Shown piece after piece: positions 27,156 to 35,249 of a stretch of DNA of 64,000 nucleotides. Each line of letters begins with the position of its first letter. Position 1 is the stretch's first letter. Under the pieces are notes generated by a model that did no database searches, was not told where the DNA came from, and was given only the letters and a program-made list of their open reading frames with translations. Origin of the DNA: VXNF01 sp965116465 (lineage in GTDB: Bacteria > Actinomycetota > Acidimicrobiia > Acidimicrobiales > CATQHL01); assembly GCA_965116465.1 (NCBI GenBank), contig OZ220687.1:2232001-2296000 (forward strand), written 5' to 3'. The position numbers and the translations under genes are program-made.

Positions 27156-28163
27156 ATGAACGAGCCCGCCTACGAGCCGGAGGAGCGGATGTCCAACGGC
27201 GGGAGGCGCCGCGTCGGCAGTGAGTACGAGTTCGTGACCCACGACCTCGACCGGGTCGTCCGCAGGGGGCGAAGCGGCGTCCCGGTCGCAAGCCATGGCG
27301 ATCCCGCGCCGGGCGGGCCGGGCTCTCCCGGCACATCGGCCCTGTACTGCGAGCGCTGGGGAGGGTTCAGCGATCCCGACGAGTTGACCTACGGGCGCTA
27401 CGTCATGCTCCAGGAGGATGCCGAGAAGGTCGTGCACGGGGTGATGAACAAGTACGACAGGGCCGCGCACGACTTCCTGCTGGGCCCGGAGTGGCTGGAG
27501 GCGTTGGGCGAGCTGTTCACGCCTCTGCGCTATCCGCTCTACGGCCTGCAGCAGGTGGAGTCGTATCTGGGGGTCGTGGCCCCGACCTCCAACGCGGCGA
27601 ACGCAGCCGCCTTCGCGGCGACCGACCTGCTGAGGGCGACCAGCGTGGTGGCCCGGCGGACACGGCGATTGCAGATGCGCCACCGGACCCGCTCGTTCGC
27701 GGGCCGAGACCGGGCGGTGTGGCAGGACATGCCCGCCTGGCAGCCGGCGCGGCGGGCAGTCGAGGCTGCAATGGCGACCTCGGAGTTCGGCGAGGCGTTG
27801 ACCGCCGTGAACCTGGTGCTGTGGCCGGCGCTGGATTCGGCGCTTTTCCGATCCTTCGGGCAGGTCGCCCGCGCCAACGGGGACGATCTCACCTGGTTGT
27901 TGCTGACCAGCCTGGCGAACGATGCCGAGCGGAATCTGCGCTGGAGCACGGCGCTGGCGCGCTACGCGGTGCGGGAGCGGCCGGCGAACGAGGCGGTGTT
28001 CCAGGGTTGGGCCGACCGCTGGGCGCCGCGCGCCGCGGAGGCCGTCGAACCGCTGGCGGTTGCCATCGGCGGACTCCCCCGGGCGATGTCGGCCGCCGAC
28101 GTCACCGACGCGGCCGCGGAGGTCGTCGCAGAGTCCCTGGCCTCGACCCGGGCCGCCGCATAG
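27156..28163 (+). CDS. Soluble di-iron monooxygenase hydroxylase beta (small) subunit, orphan
   Basis: This 335-aa protein matches the ferritin-like beta subunits of propane/phenol/toluene-type monooxygenases. Conserved stretches include LRYPLYGLQQVESYLGVVAPTS, LLRATSVVARRTRRLQ, VWQDMPAWQPARRAVE, ALFRSFGQVARANGDD and DAERNLRW followed by WADRWAPRAAEAVEPL. In these complexes the beta subunit is structural and the alpha subunit carries the di-iron site. No alpha subunit, coupling protein or reductase is visible anywhere in the window. I chose ATG 27156 for its good ribosome site, although the frame extends upstream to 27057. Confidence 0.85.
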   Translation: MNEPAYEPEERMSNGGRRRVGSEYEFVTHDLDRVVRRGRSGVPVASHGDPAPGGPGSPGTSALYCERWGGFSDPDELTYGRYVMLQEDAEKVVHGVMNKYDRAAHDFLLGPEWLEALGELFTPLRYPLYGLQQVESYLGVVAPTSNAANAAAFAATDLLRATSVVARRTRRLQMRHRTRSFAGRDRAVWQDMPAWQPARRAVEAAMATSEFGEALTAVNLVLWPALDSALFRSFGQVARANGDDLTWLLLTSLANDAERNLRWSTALARYAVRERPANEAVFQGWADRWAPRAAEAVEPLAVAIGGLPRAMSAADVTDAAAEVVAESLASTRAAA

Positions 28164-28213
28164 AAGCGTGTCCTCGGCGCGGCCTCAGCGGTCGTGAAGC
28201 TCGGCCGCCCGGT

Positions 28214-29020
28214 TCATTCCGCAAGCCGCCGCAGGTACTCCCGCCGGTTCCGCCTGCTCATGCGGCGAAAGAGCGGGAGGCTCCTGGGGATCATCCCCGG
28301 GGTCCACTGCACGGCGCGGGCCATCACGCCGTCGCGATAGGGGACGTAGGTCTCGAGCCTCGGTCTGTCCAGGGCGCGCTCGTAGGCGTCGGCCACCTCG
28401 TCCACCGTCCGCACCCGGTTGAGGTACTCGAGCTTGCCGTTGCCGGACAGGGCCTCCCGCAGCATGGGAGTGTCGATGGCGGTGGGGTAGATGCCGCTGA
28501 CGTGGACGCCCGTGCCGGCCAGTTCGACGTTGAGCGCGGCGAGGAAGGCTCGGAGCCCCGCCTTGGCGGCCGAGTAGGCGGCCGTGGTCGGCATCGGACA
28601 GATCCCGCTGAGCGAGACGGTGGCCATGATGTGGCCCCGTTGGCGCTCCTTGAACACCGGGACGGCGGCGCGGATGACCTGCACGGGACTGCGCAGCATG
28701 ACGTCGATCTGCCGGTCGAGGTCGCCCGCGCGCGTGTCGGCGACCTCGCGCAGCACGACGGTCCCGGCGTTGCAGACGAGAATCTCCAACTCGTGCCAGT
28801 CGCCGGCGATGCGCTCGCAGAGTCCGGCGGTGCCGGCCTCGGTCGCCAGGTCGCAGCCGACCCCGAGCGAGCCGGCTCCGATCTCCGCTGCGGCCCTCGC
28901 AGCCAGTTCGTCGGTGCGGTCCACGACGATCACCCGGTGCTCCCGCCGGACGAGGCGGCGGGCCACTTCGGCGCCGATCCCCGAGGCCGCGCCGGTGACG
29001 AGAGCGGTGAAGGGCTTCAT
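28214..29020 (-). CDS. Short-chain dehydrogenase/reductase (SDR)
   Basis: This 268-aa SDR has the VTGAASGIGAEVARRL cofactor loop, VCNAGTVV and YSAAKAGLRAF (Tyr about 149) with an upstream Ser in TVSLSGICP. The C-terminal part, basic and ending in RRMSRRNRREYLRRLAE, is typical of SDRs acting on lipids or membrane substrates. The start is ATG 29020; the longer frame further upstream overlaps the next minus-strand gene and is not used. Confidence 0.9.
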   Translation of the reverse strand: MKPFTALVTGAASGIGAEVARRLVRREHRVIVVDRTDELAARAAAEIGAGSLGVGCDLATEAGTAGLCERIAGDWHELEILVCNAGTVVLREVADTRAGDLDRQIDVMLRSPVQVIRAAVPVFKERQRGHIMATVSLSGICPMPTTAAYSAAKAGLRAFLAALNVELAGTGVHVSGIYPTAIDTPMLREALSGNGKLEYLNRVRTVDEVADAYERALDRPRLETYVPYRDGVMARAVQWTPGMIPRSLPLFRRMSRRNRREYLRRLAE

Positions 29021-29043
29021 GGCCGGATCGTCGCTGCGGGCCG

Positions 29044-29466
29044 TCAGCCGCCGGCCTGGGAATTGGCCGTTCGCAGCAGGTAGCGGCCGACGGTGATGCT
29101 GACGATGACGAACAGCACGTCGATGAAGTACCAGAGCAGCAGCCTGATCTCCCACGGCGGCGTCTCGGCGGAGTCGTACACCTCCCAGCTGAGCCACAGC
29201 CGGTAGAAGAGCAGGAATAGGCACCCGGAGGCGACCAGCACGGTTATGGCCCGCCAGTCCGGCAGCTTCCCGACTTCGCGGATCCGCATGAGGCTCACGA
29301 CGAGCGCGGTTCCCGCACCGACGGCCATGGCGAAGCTGATGGCATCCCACACGTCCGTGCTCTTACCCACGTCGTAAGTGGGCGACGCCACGAACTGACC
29401 CGCCACTGCGAGGCCCAAGAGAATGTGGACATAGCCGAATACTCGCTTCAGTGCCCTGATGTACAT
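29044..29466 (-). CDS. Small integral membrane protein of unknown function
   Basis: This 140-aa protein has four hydrophobic segments (about residues 8-28, 44-62, 71-90 and 108-128) with short polar loops. I recognise no family. It lies 23 nt upstream of the SDR on the same strand and could be cotranscribed. The ATG is at the end of a region with rather low GC. Confidence 0.6.
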   Translation of the reverse strand: MYIRALKRVFGYVHILLGLAVAGQFVASPTYDVGKSTDVWDAISFAMAVGAGTALVVSLMRIREVGKLPDWRAITVLVASGCLFLLFYRLWLSWEVYDSAETPPWEIRLLLWYFIDVLFVIVSITVGRYLLRTANSQAGG

Positions 29467-29641
29467 GTGATGCCCGTCTCGCTCGAGCGAACCCCCCGGG
29501 TCCGCGCCGCCGCTGCGGTCACGACCCGAGGACGAAGACTAGTGGTCCTCAGTAGTAGTCACCGAAGCGGATCTCGAATCCCACCGTCAACCTCTCCACG
29601 GTCGGCGACACTGCATCCGGAGCAAGCGGACTCGCTCGGCT

Positions 29642-30061
29642 CTAGCGGACGATCTCCGCGTGGCGGTCCTCGGCAAGCAACGCCTCCTGGAGCCGGGGAG
29701 CCGGTGCCGACAGGTAGACGTCTGCCTGGAGATGGACCGCGGCGGCGAGCACTTCGATGCCCAGCGCATTGAGCCGATGGCGCCGGCTCAAGTGTCCGAT
29801 CAGCGGCCCCAGGGTCCGAAGGCTCGCTAGCCCGATCCGCTCCGGAAGCTCGAGCAGCGCGCGCAGTGCCTGGGCATGCATGGCTTCGGGCAGGTCGGCG
29901 AACGATGTCGACAGTACGCCGGAGGGTCCGGCGGAGCCCAGGACGGCCCGGCACAATCGGACGTACCAGTAGCCGGTTGTCCAGACGGCCTCGGAGGGCC
30001 GTGGCGGATCGCCGCCGCCGAGCAGGTTCACCAGCAGCCGGTCGTCGATGAGTTGGGTCAC
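29642..30061 (-). CDS. Putative PIN-like toxin of an AbrB-type toxin-antitoxin pair
   Basis: This 139-aa protein has an early acidic motif (LIDDRLLVNLL) and a late segment ALGIEVLAAAVHLQADVYLSAPAPRLQEAL that resembles the final part of a PIN-like nuclease fold (helix, strand ending in Ser/Asp, helix). The assignment rests mainly on context: its ATG overlaps the stop of the AbrB-like gene by 4 nt, the order antitoxin-toxin is classical and sizes fit. The sequence is divergent and I cannot identify all catalytic acids, so RNase activity is inference. Confidence 0.6.
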   Translation of the reverse strand: MTQLIDDRLLVNLLGGGDPPRPSEAVWTTGYWYVRLCRAVLGSAGPSGVLSTSFADLPEAMHAQALRALLELPERIGLASLRTLGPLIGHLSRRHRLNALGIEVLAAAVHLQADVYLSAPAPRLQEALLAEDRHAEIVR

Positions 30062-30300
30062 TCGTTGGCCAGTTCGGGATCCCCGAACCCGTCTCGTGCC
30101 TCGTCCCAGTCCTGATCGGAGACCGATCCCAGGAGTTCTCGGCGGAGTCTCTCGACGCCACCCGGGACGAGCAGCACCGCATCGCCGATGTCGAGGTAGC
30201 CCACGCTGCCACCTTCCTCGAGCCCCCAGCGCCGCCGCGTCGCCGCCGGCAGGCTCATCTGCCCCCGTCCCGACACTCGCAAGTCACCCGTGCTCGACAT
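30058..30300 (-). CDS. AbrB/SpoVT-type DNA-binding antitoxin
   Basis: This 80-aa protein has an N-terminal swapped-hairpin AbrB domain: LRVSGRGQMSLPAATRRRWGLEEGGSVGYLDIGDAVLLVP. The C-terminal acidic tail (DWDEARDGFGDPELANE) would be the toxin-binding part. It overlaps the following gene by 4 nt (ATGA). Such proteins bind palindromic DNA upstream of their own operon; a 7-bp inverted repeat lies 12-38 nt upstream of its start. Confidence 0.85.
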   Translation of the reverse strand: MSSTGDLRVSGRGQMSLPAATRRRWGLEEGGSVGYLDIGDAVLLVPGGVERLRRELLGSVSDQDWDEARDGFGDPELANE

Positions 30301-30311
30301 GCCGTTAGTTT

Positions 30312-30338
30312 ACAAGGCGATCTGGATCTTTGCCTTGT
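30312..30338. promoter_or_regulatory. Candidate operator of the AbrB-type antitoxin
   Basis: Inverted repeat ACAAGGC (30312-30318) / GCCTTGT (30332-30338) with a 13-nt spacer, directly upstream of the AbrB-like gene and 150 nt before metY. Location and symmetry suit autoregulation; binding is not shown. Confidence 0.4.
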
Positions 30339-30481
30339 CGACTCGCAGGCCGTCGGCGCCGGTTTGTCCAGCCGTCCCTCTGATCCACGGACGATCATTG
30401 ACTTGGACATGTCCGAGACTGTTGACCGGCGCAGGGCCGGCTATCCGCTCGGCCAGGTCGCTTGCCGCTAGCGTCGCCGTC

Positions 30482-31774
30482 ATGGTGGATCGGGACTGGG
30501 GGTTTCGCACGCGGGCGCTGCATGCGGGCGGGCGCCCCGATCCGGGGACCGGGGCCCGGACCACGCCGATCTACTACACCTCCGCCTTCGTGTTCGAGGA
30601 CACCGCGGACGCCGCCGACCTCTTCGCCCTGCAGAAGTACGGCTCCATCTACACGCGGATCTCGAACCCCACCGTCAACGTGTTCGAGGAGCGGATGGCG
30701 AACCTGGAGGGCGGCATCGGGGCGGTGGCCACCTCCAGTGGCCAGTCGGCCCAGTTCCTCGTCCTCACGTCGCTGGCGGGCGCCGGCGATCACATCGTCT
30801 CCGCCGCCGGGCTGTACGGCGGCACGTACATGCAGTTCGACGTGACGCTGCGCCGCCTCGGCATCGACACCACGTTCGTCCGCAGCAGCGACCCCGACGA
30901 TTTCGCCGCCGCCATCGACGACCGGACGAAGCTGCTCTTCACCGAGATCATCGCCAACCCGGCGGGCGAGGTGGCCGACCTGAGCGGCCTCGCCGAGGTT
31001 GCGCGAGTCCACGACCTGCCGCTGGTCGTGGACTCGACGTTCGCCACCCCGTACCTCTGCCGGCCCCTGGAGTTCGGGGCCGACATCGTGGTGCACTCGG
31101 CCACGAAGTTCCTTTGCGGGCACGGCACGACCATTGCCGGGGTGGTCGCCGAGGCCGGTCGCTTCGACTGGGGGTCGGGGCGGTTCCCGAGCTTCACCGA
31201 GCCGGTGGCCAGCTACAACGGGCTGCGCTGGTGGGACAACTTCGGCGAGTACGCCTTCTGCACCCGGCTGCGGGCCGAGCAGATGCGCGACGTGGGCGCC
31301 TGCCTGTCGCCCTTCGACGCCTTCTTCCTGCTACAGGGCCTGGAGACGCTGCCGCTGCGCATGGACGCCCACGTGGCCAACGCCCGCGCCGTCGCCGAAT
31401 GGCTCGATGCCGACGACCGGGTGGCCTGGGTGCGCTGGGCCGGTCTGCCCGACCATCCCCACCACGAGCGGGCCCAGCGGTACCTCCCCAAGGGGCCGGG
31501 CTCCATCTTCACCTTCGGCGTCGAGGGCGGTCGGGCGGCCGGGGCCAGGTTCATCGAGGCGCTGCAACTCGTGTCGCACCTGGCCAACGTCGGAGACGCC
31601 AAGACGCTGGTCATCCACCCGGCCTCCACCACTCACCAGCAACTCTCCGAGGACGACCTGGCCGCCACAGGCGTGTCGGCCGACATGGTGCGGCTCTCCG
31701 TCGGCCTGGAGGACACTGACGACATCATCTGGGACCTCGACCAGGCCCTCGCCGCCGCTGTGGGCCGTGCCTGA
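30482..31774 (+). CDS. metY: O-acetylhomoserine aminocarboxypropyltransferase (sulfhydrylase), Cys/Met PLP family
   Basis: This 430-aa PLP enzyme would make homocysteine from O-acetylhomoserine and sulfide. The Schiff-base lysine is Lys209 in VVHSATKFLCGHG. Other marks: RTTPIYYTSAFVFED near the start, YGSIYTRISNPTVNVFEERMANLEGG, LYGGTYMQF and the C-terminal TLVIHPASTTHQQLSEDDLAATGVS, which favours MetY over cystathionine synthases/lyases. The ATG at 30482 gives the usual length; upstream codons in the same frame do not resemble the family. The CoA-binding protein gene overlaps its end by 8 nt, a pairing common among bacteria. Confidence 0.93.
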   Translation: MVDRDWGFRTRALHAGGRPDPGTGARTTPIYYTSAFVFEDTADAADLFALQKYGSIYTRISNPTVNVFEERMANLEGGIGAVATSSGQSAQFLVLTSLAGAGDHIVSAAGLYGGTYMQFDVTLRRLGIDTTFVRSSDPDDFAAAIDDRTKLLFTEIIANPAGEVADLSGLAEVARVHDLPLVVDSTFATPYLCRPLEFGADIVVHSATKFLCGHGTTIAGVVAEAGRFDWGSGRFPSFTEPVASYNGLRWWDNFGEYAFCTRLRAEQMRDVGACLSPFDAFFLLQGLETLPLRMDAHVANARAVAEWLDADDRVAWVRWAGLPDHPHHERAQRYLPKGPGSIFTFGVEGGRAAGARFIEALQLVSHLANVGDAKTLVIHPASTTHQQLSEDDLAATGVSADMVRLSVGLEDTDDIIWDLDQALAAAVGRA

Positions 31775-32264
31775 ATATCCCCCCGTCGAGGGCTGGACGC
31801 CGCCAGACGCCGGCGAGCGCTGGGACATCATCCGCCGCTCGCGGACAGTGGCGGTCGTGGGCGCCTCGGGCGACCGGGCGCGGGCCAGCAACTTCGTGGT
31901 CACCTACCTGCTGTCGTCGTCGGTGGACTTCGACGTGTATCTCGTGAACCCCCGCGAGCGGGAGATCCTCGGCCGGACGGTCCACCCCTCGCTGGAGGCC
32001 CTGCCGGTTGTGCCCGACATCGTGGACGTGTTCCGCCGCTCCGAGGACCTGCCCGACGTTGCCGCCGAGGCCATTGCCGTCGGCGCCCGGGTCTTCTGGG
32101 CGCAGTTGGGTCTGTGGAGCCCCGAGGCTGCCCGGCTCTGCCTGGCCGCCGGCCTCGAGGTGGTGATGAACCGCTGCCTGAAGATCGAGCACGCCCGGTT
32201 CTCCGGCGGGCTGGCCCTCGCCGGCTTCGACACCGGCGTCATCTCGTCCCGCCGCCGGCTGTGA
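31767..32264 (+). CDS. CoA-binding domain protein (YccU-like)
   Basis: This 165-aa Rossmann-fold protein carries SRTVAVVGASGDRARASNFVVTYLL, DVYLVNPRE and VFWAQLGLWSPEAARLCLAAGLEVVMNRCLKIEHARF, which together are typical of the CoA_binding_2 family. Its biochemical role is not known; it often follows metY and may help deliver or sense acyl-CoA used for homoserine acetylation (inference). GTG start at 31767, overlapping the metY stop by 8 nt. Confidence 0.88.
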   Translation: MPEYPPVEGWTPPDAGERWDIIRRSRTVAVVGASGDRARASNFVVTYLLSSSVDFDVYLVNPREREILGRTVHPSLEALPVVPDIVDVFRRSEDLPDVAAEAIAVGARVFWAQLGLWSPEAARLCLAAGLEVVMNRCLKIEHARFSGGLALAGFDTGVISSRRRL

Positions 32265-32343
32265 ACTTCCGGGTGATGAGGCCCGAAGTGACGCCGTAGG
32301 GCAGAGAGAACCCGAGGCGCAGAGGGAACGCCGAGAAACGCGG

Positions 32344-32371
32344 GCGGGCCCCGCCGGCTGGCGGGGCCCGC
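32344..32371. terminator. Strong bidirectional terminator hairpin
   Basis: A perfect 12-bp inverted repeat, GCGGGCCCCGCC / GGCGGGGCCCGC, with a 4-nt GGCT loop. It lies between the converging CoA-binding gene and the Asp-box protein gene, so it can stop transcription from both sides. No T-run. Confidence 0.75.
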
Positions 32372-32398
32372 GTGGGCATGGGGGAGAGTCGTGGCGGG

Positions 32399-34486
32399 CT
32401 AGGGAACCGGGGCGATGAACCAGCGGGCTTGGGGGTTTGAAGTCGCGGACGGCTGCGACTCGCCGCCGCTGGCGGCTAGGACGAGTGCGAGCACGAAGTC
32501 CTCGCCGACGGCGAGTTCGACGTGTGGGTAGGTGCCGTCGGTGTCGATCCCGAAGGCGTCGTCGACGCTCTGCCAGCCCCAATCGCCGCCGTCGGTCGAC
32601 CATCCGATCCAGGTCGGAGGCGGCTCGAACGGTCCGGGATCGGCGGGGAGTTCCGCGGCGGCGAGTTCCAGGTCCGCGTCGGTGAAGGCCACGAGGTCGT
32701 CGCCGGTGTCGGGATCCTCGAACACCATCGTCGTGGACCCGTCGTCCTCGATGACCATGCGAAGCCCCTCCGGAAGCTCTGCGCCCAGCATCATCTCGGC
32801 CCCGCCGAACTGGTAGACGGCCACACCCGTGGCGAGATCCCAAAGGGCCAAGCCGCCCCACGCCTGGTTGAGACGCAGTTCGTAGCCGTCCTTGGCGATG
32901 CGGATCTCGGGTGCGTCGGCTGTTCCCGTGGCCGCTATCGGCGACGCTGTGGCGACCACGCCCGCCGGGCCCGCCGTGAGCACCTGACCGGGTAGCAGGT
33001 CTCCGAACTCGGCCACGGTTCCCGGACCGCTGCCGGCGGCCAGGCGCTCGATGCGGTACGAGCCGAAGTTCCAGACACTGCGCCAGGCGGCGCCGTCGGG
33101 CCCGCGCGTCACGGGGACGTAGCCCTGCTCGCTGATGGGGTGCTCGGTCCAGGTGCGACCATCCTGAGAGGTGAGCAGCAGTCCCCCGTCGTGGGTGCTC
33201 AGAGTGATCGAGAAGCCGTCGGCAGTCTTGACCGCTGCGGCGCCCCGCCCGCCGTAGCGGCGTACCTCCTCGGTGTGGGTACCGTCGCTCGTGAGGACGC
33301 GGACGAACTGATCGGGCCGACCGTCCTGCCCCGCACAGGGCTGTGGCTGCCCGGGGGCCAGGCCCAACTCGTCGTGGGCGATCTCGAGCCTCTCCGTCGT
33401 GGAGCCGTCGCCTACTCGGACGATGAGGGCGCGTTCCGTGTGATGCAGTTCCAGGATCGATTCCCTGTCGGGCGCGTAGCCGCGCTCGACGAGCAGCGCC
33501 TGCAGATCGAGGTCGGTGTAGCTGTCGATCACGACGACGATCCGATCATCGGACGCCAGTGCCGATCGCACACGCGAGTACTCGACGCAATACGGCGCTC
33601 CGGGGACCGGGTCGGGAGCAAGCTCGAGAGCCAGCTCGGTCCAGGTCACGCCCTCGTCGTCGGAGACGAAGACCCGGTCCGTGCGTTCAGGCCCGGAGGC
33701 ATCAACGCTTGCGACCACCCAGCGGGCCCCGGTGATGTCGATGAGTCCGGGAGCGATTTCGGCCGGCGTCGGGACGGTGGTCCACGTGGTGCCGTCGTCG
33801 GTCACGACGATCTGGTCGCCGGCCTCACCCCAGGCGCGCGCGGTGATGCGCCCATCCCCCACGGACTCCAGTCTGTAGACCTCGATGACGCCCGGAGAGG
33901 CGTCGAGGGACACCTCGGTCCACGTGAGAGTCGGTCCGGTGGACAGCTCCCCGGGAGTGAGGGAACTCGAATCGGGCGCGGCCGAACCCGAGTCGGGCTC
34001 CTCCGCTCCACTGCCCGGATCGGTTGACGGCGGATCGGCGGGCTGGAGATCGGCCGGTGAGGACCCGTCCCCGGTCGGTTCGGCGGGGGGAGCGGCTGCG
34101 GGCTCGCTTCCGGGGCCGTCCGGATCGGACTCGCCCGCCCGCTCGGCGCGCTCGGCTGTGGCCGGATCCGGCTCGCTCGTCGCCGCCTCGGCCCGCTCCG
34201 GCAGGGTCGGCTGGGTGGCAACCTGGATGTTCCCATCGCCGCCGTCGCCGCCCAGCGTGTTCCAGGTCACCAGGCCCGCGATCAGAGCGGCGGCCGCCGC
34301 GATGCCGACCACGCCGTGGCGGACTCGCTGCGCCTTGGCGCGCGCGGCCGCCCGCTCGGCGATGTCGGTTACCGGCGGCGGTGTGACCGGGGAGCCGGCC
34401 TCCCTGCCGACCGCCTCGCCGAGCGCGCTCCCGAGCGTCTCGTCGTCGGGGCCCGGTCGCCGGTCGCCTTGCCTGTCGTCGTTCAT
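32399..34486 (-). CDS. Single-pass membrane protein with extracellular Asp-box (BNR) repeats; putative ECF sigma partner
   Basis: This 695-aa protein has a short cytoplasmic N-terminus (about 1-56), one transmembrane helix (about 57-77), a low-complexity Pro/Ser/Asp/Glu linker (about 85-190) and a large extracellular domain with Asp-box motifs near residues 229 (DDGTTW), 275 (SDDEGVTW), 440 (SQDGRTW) and 630 (STDGGDWGW), as in beta-propellers of the sialidase/BNR type. It begins 4 nt before the end of an ECF sigma factor gene (ATGA), the usual place of an anti-sigma factor. The cytoplasmic part lacks the HxxxCxxC zinc anti-sigma motif, so sigma control would use another mechanism. Function as sensor is inference. 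Confidence 0.75.
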   Translation of the reverse strand: MNDDRQGDRRPGPDDETLGSALGEAVGREAGSPVTPPPVTDIAERAAARAKAQRVRHGVVGIAAAAALIAGLVTWNTLGGDGGDGNIQVATQPTLPERAEAATSEPDPATAERAERAGESDPDGPGSEPAAAPPAEPTGDGSSPADLQPADPPSTDPGSGAEEPDSGSAAPDSSSLTPGELSTGPTLTWTEVSLDASPGVIEVYRLESVGDGRITARAWGEAGDQIVVTDDGTTWTTVPTPAEIAPGLIDITGARWVVASVDASGPERTDRVFVSDDEGVTWTELALELAPDPVPGAPYCVEYSRVRSALASDDRIVVVIDSYTDLDLQALLVERGYAPDRESILELHHTERALIVRVGDGSTTERLEIAHDELGLAPGQPQPCAGQDGRPDQFVRVLTSDGTHTEEVRRYGGRGAAAVKTADGFSITLSTHDGGLLLTSQDGRTWTEHPISEQGYVPVTRGPDGAAWRSVWNFGSYRIERLAAGSGPGTVAEFGDLLPGQVLTAGPAGVVATASPIAATGTADAPEIRIAKDGYELRLNQAWGGLALWDLATGVAVYQFGGAEMMLGAELPEGLRMVIEDDGSTTMVFEDPDTGDDLVAFTDADLELAAAELPADPGPFEPPPTWIGWSTDGGDWGWQSVDDAFGIDTDGTYPHVELAVGEDFVLALVLAASGGESQPSATSNPQARWFIAPVP

Positions 34487-34995
34487 TGCTCGATCACCTC
34501 CCGCAGTTCAGCCAGCCCTCGCGACACCAGGCTCTTGACCGTGCCCGGCCGGACGCCCATGGTCTCGGCGATCTCCCGCTCGGAGAGGCCGGCGTAGAAG
34601 CGCAGCACCAGGGCCGTCTTGCGCTTGGGTGGAAGCCGGTCGAGAGCGTCCACCAGGTAGTCCCGCTCAACGGAGACCTGACGGGGATGGCCGAGGCCCA
34701 CCCGGCGCCGCACCTCCCGCTTGCGCAGCTCGCTGCGGGCGCCGTTGACCACGGCGGTGCGCAGGTAGCCGCCCGGCGAATCCAGCCGATCCCAGCGTTC
34801 GAACACCTGGGCGAACGCGTCCTGGGCGATCTCCTCGGCCGTTTCCGAGGTGTCGACCAGCCCCCGGGCCAGCCGCACCATGGGTGCGTACTCGGCCCGG
34901 TAGAACTCGTCGAAATCGGCGGTGATCACGCGACCATCCAACACCCTGGACCGGGTGATCGTGTGGTCACTGCTCACAGCGAGGAATGTTCCCAT
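34483..34995 (-). CDS. ECF-family RNA polymerase sigma factor
   Basis: This is an ECF sigma factor of the SigE-like group: region 2 is DEFYRAEYAPMVRLARGLVDTSETAEEIAQDAFAQVFERW and region 4 is RLPPKRKTALVLRFYAGLSEREIAETMGVRPGTVKSLVSRGLAELRE. The start is uncertain: ATG 34995 gives 170 aa, while GTG 34929 gives a 148-aa protein beginning just before region 2; the frame stays open to 35145. None has a strong ribosome site. The gene overlaps the Asp-box membrane protein by 4 nt, so both are translated together and the pair is probably a cell-envelope signalling unit. Confidence 0.88.
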   Translation of the reverse strand: MGTFLAVSSDHTITRSRVLDGRVITADFDEFYRAEYAPMVRLARGLVDTSETAEEIAQDAFAQVFERWDRLDSPGGYLRTAVVNGARSELRKREVRRRVGLGHPRQVSVERDYLVDALDRLPPKRKTALVLRFYAGLSEREIAETMGVRPGTVKSLVSRGLAELREVIEQ

Positions 34996-35249
34996 CACCC
35001 GCGACGACGCCCGAGCGGCCCGATCGGTTCCCGGATGCCGCGGGGCGCGGCGGTTGATCGAGTCGGGGGCAGCGATGCCGCCGGTATCGGATCGGTGCAT
35101 TTCGTTCGTCGAGAGCGTCACTTGGCAGGCCATCGGCGTCCACACGCGCCCTCTGCCGCACAGACTTTGCGCGCAACGAGAGCCGACCCCGCGAAAGCAC
35201 GCGAAGCCGCCAGACTGGTGCGGTACCGCACGCTCAACGAGGAGCCGTG

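Noticed and set aside
30312..30338. Terminator hairpin
   Set aside because: The 13-nt spacer, lack of a T-run and position upstream of two divergent genes fit an operator better than a terminator.
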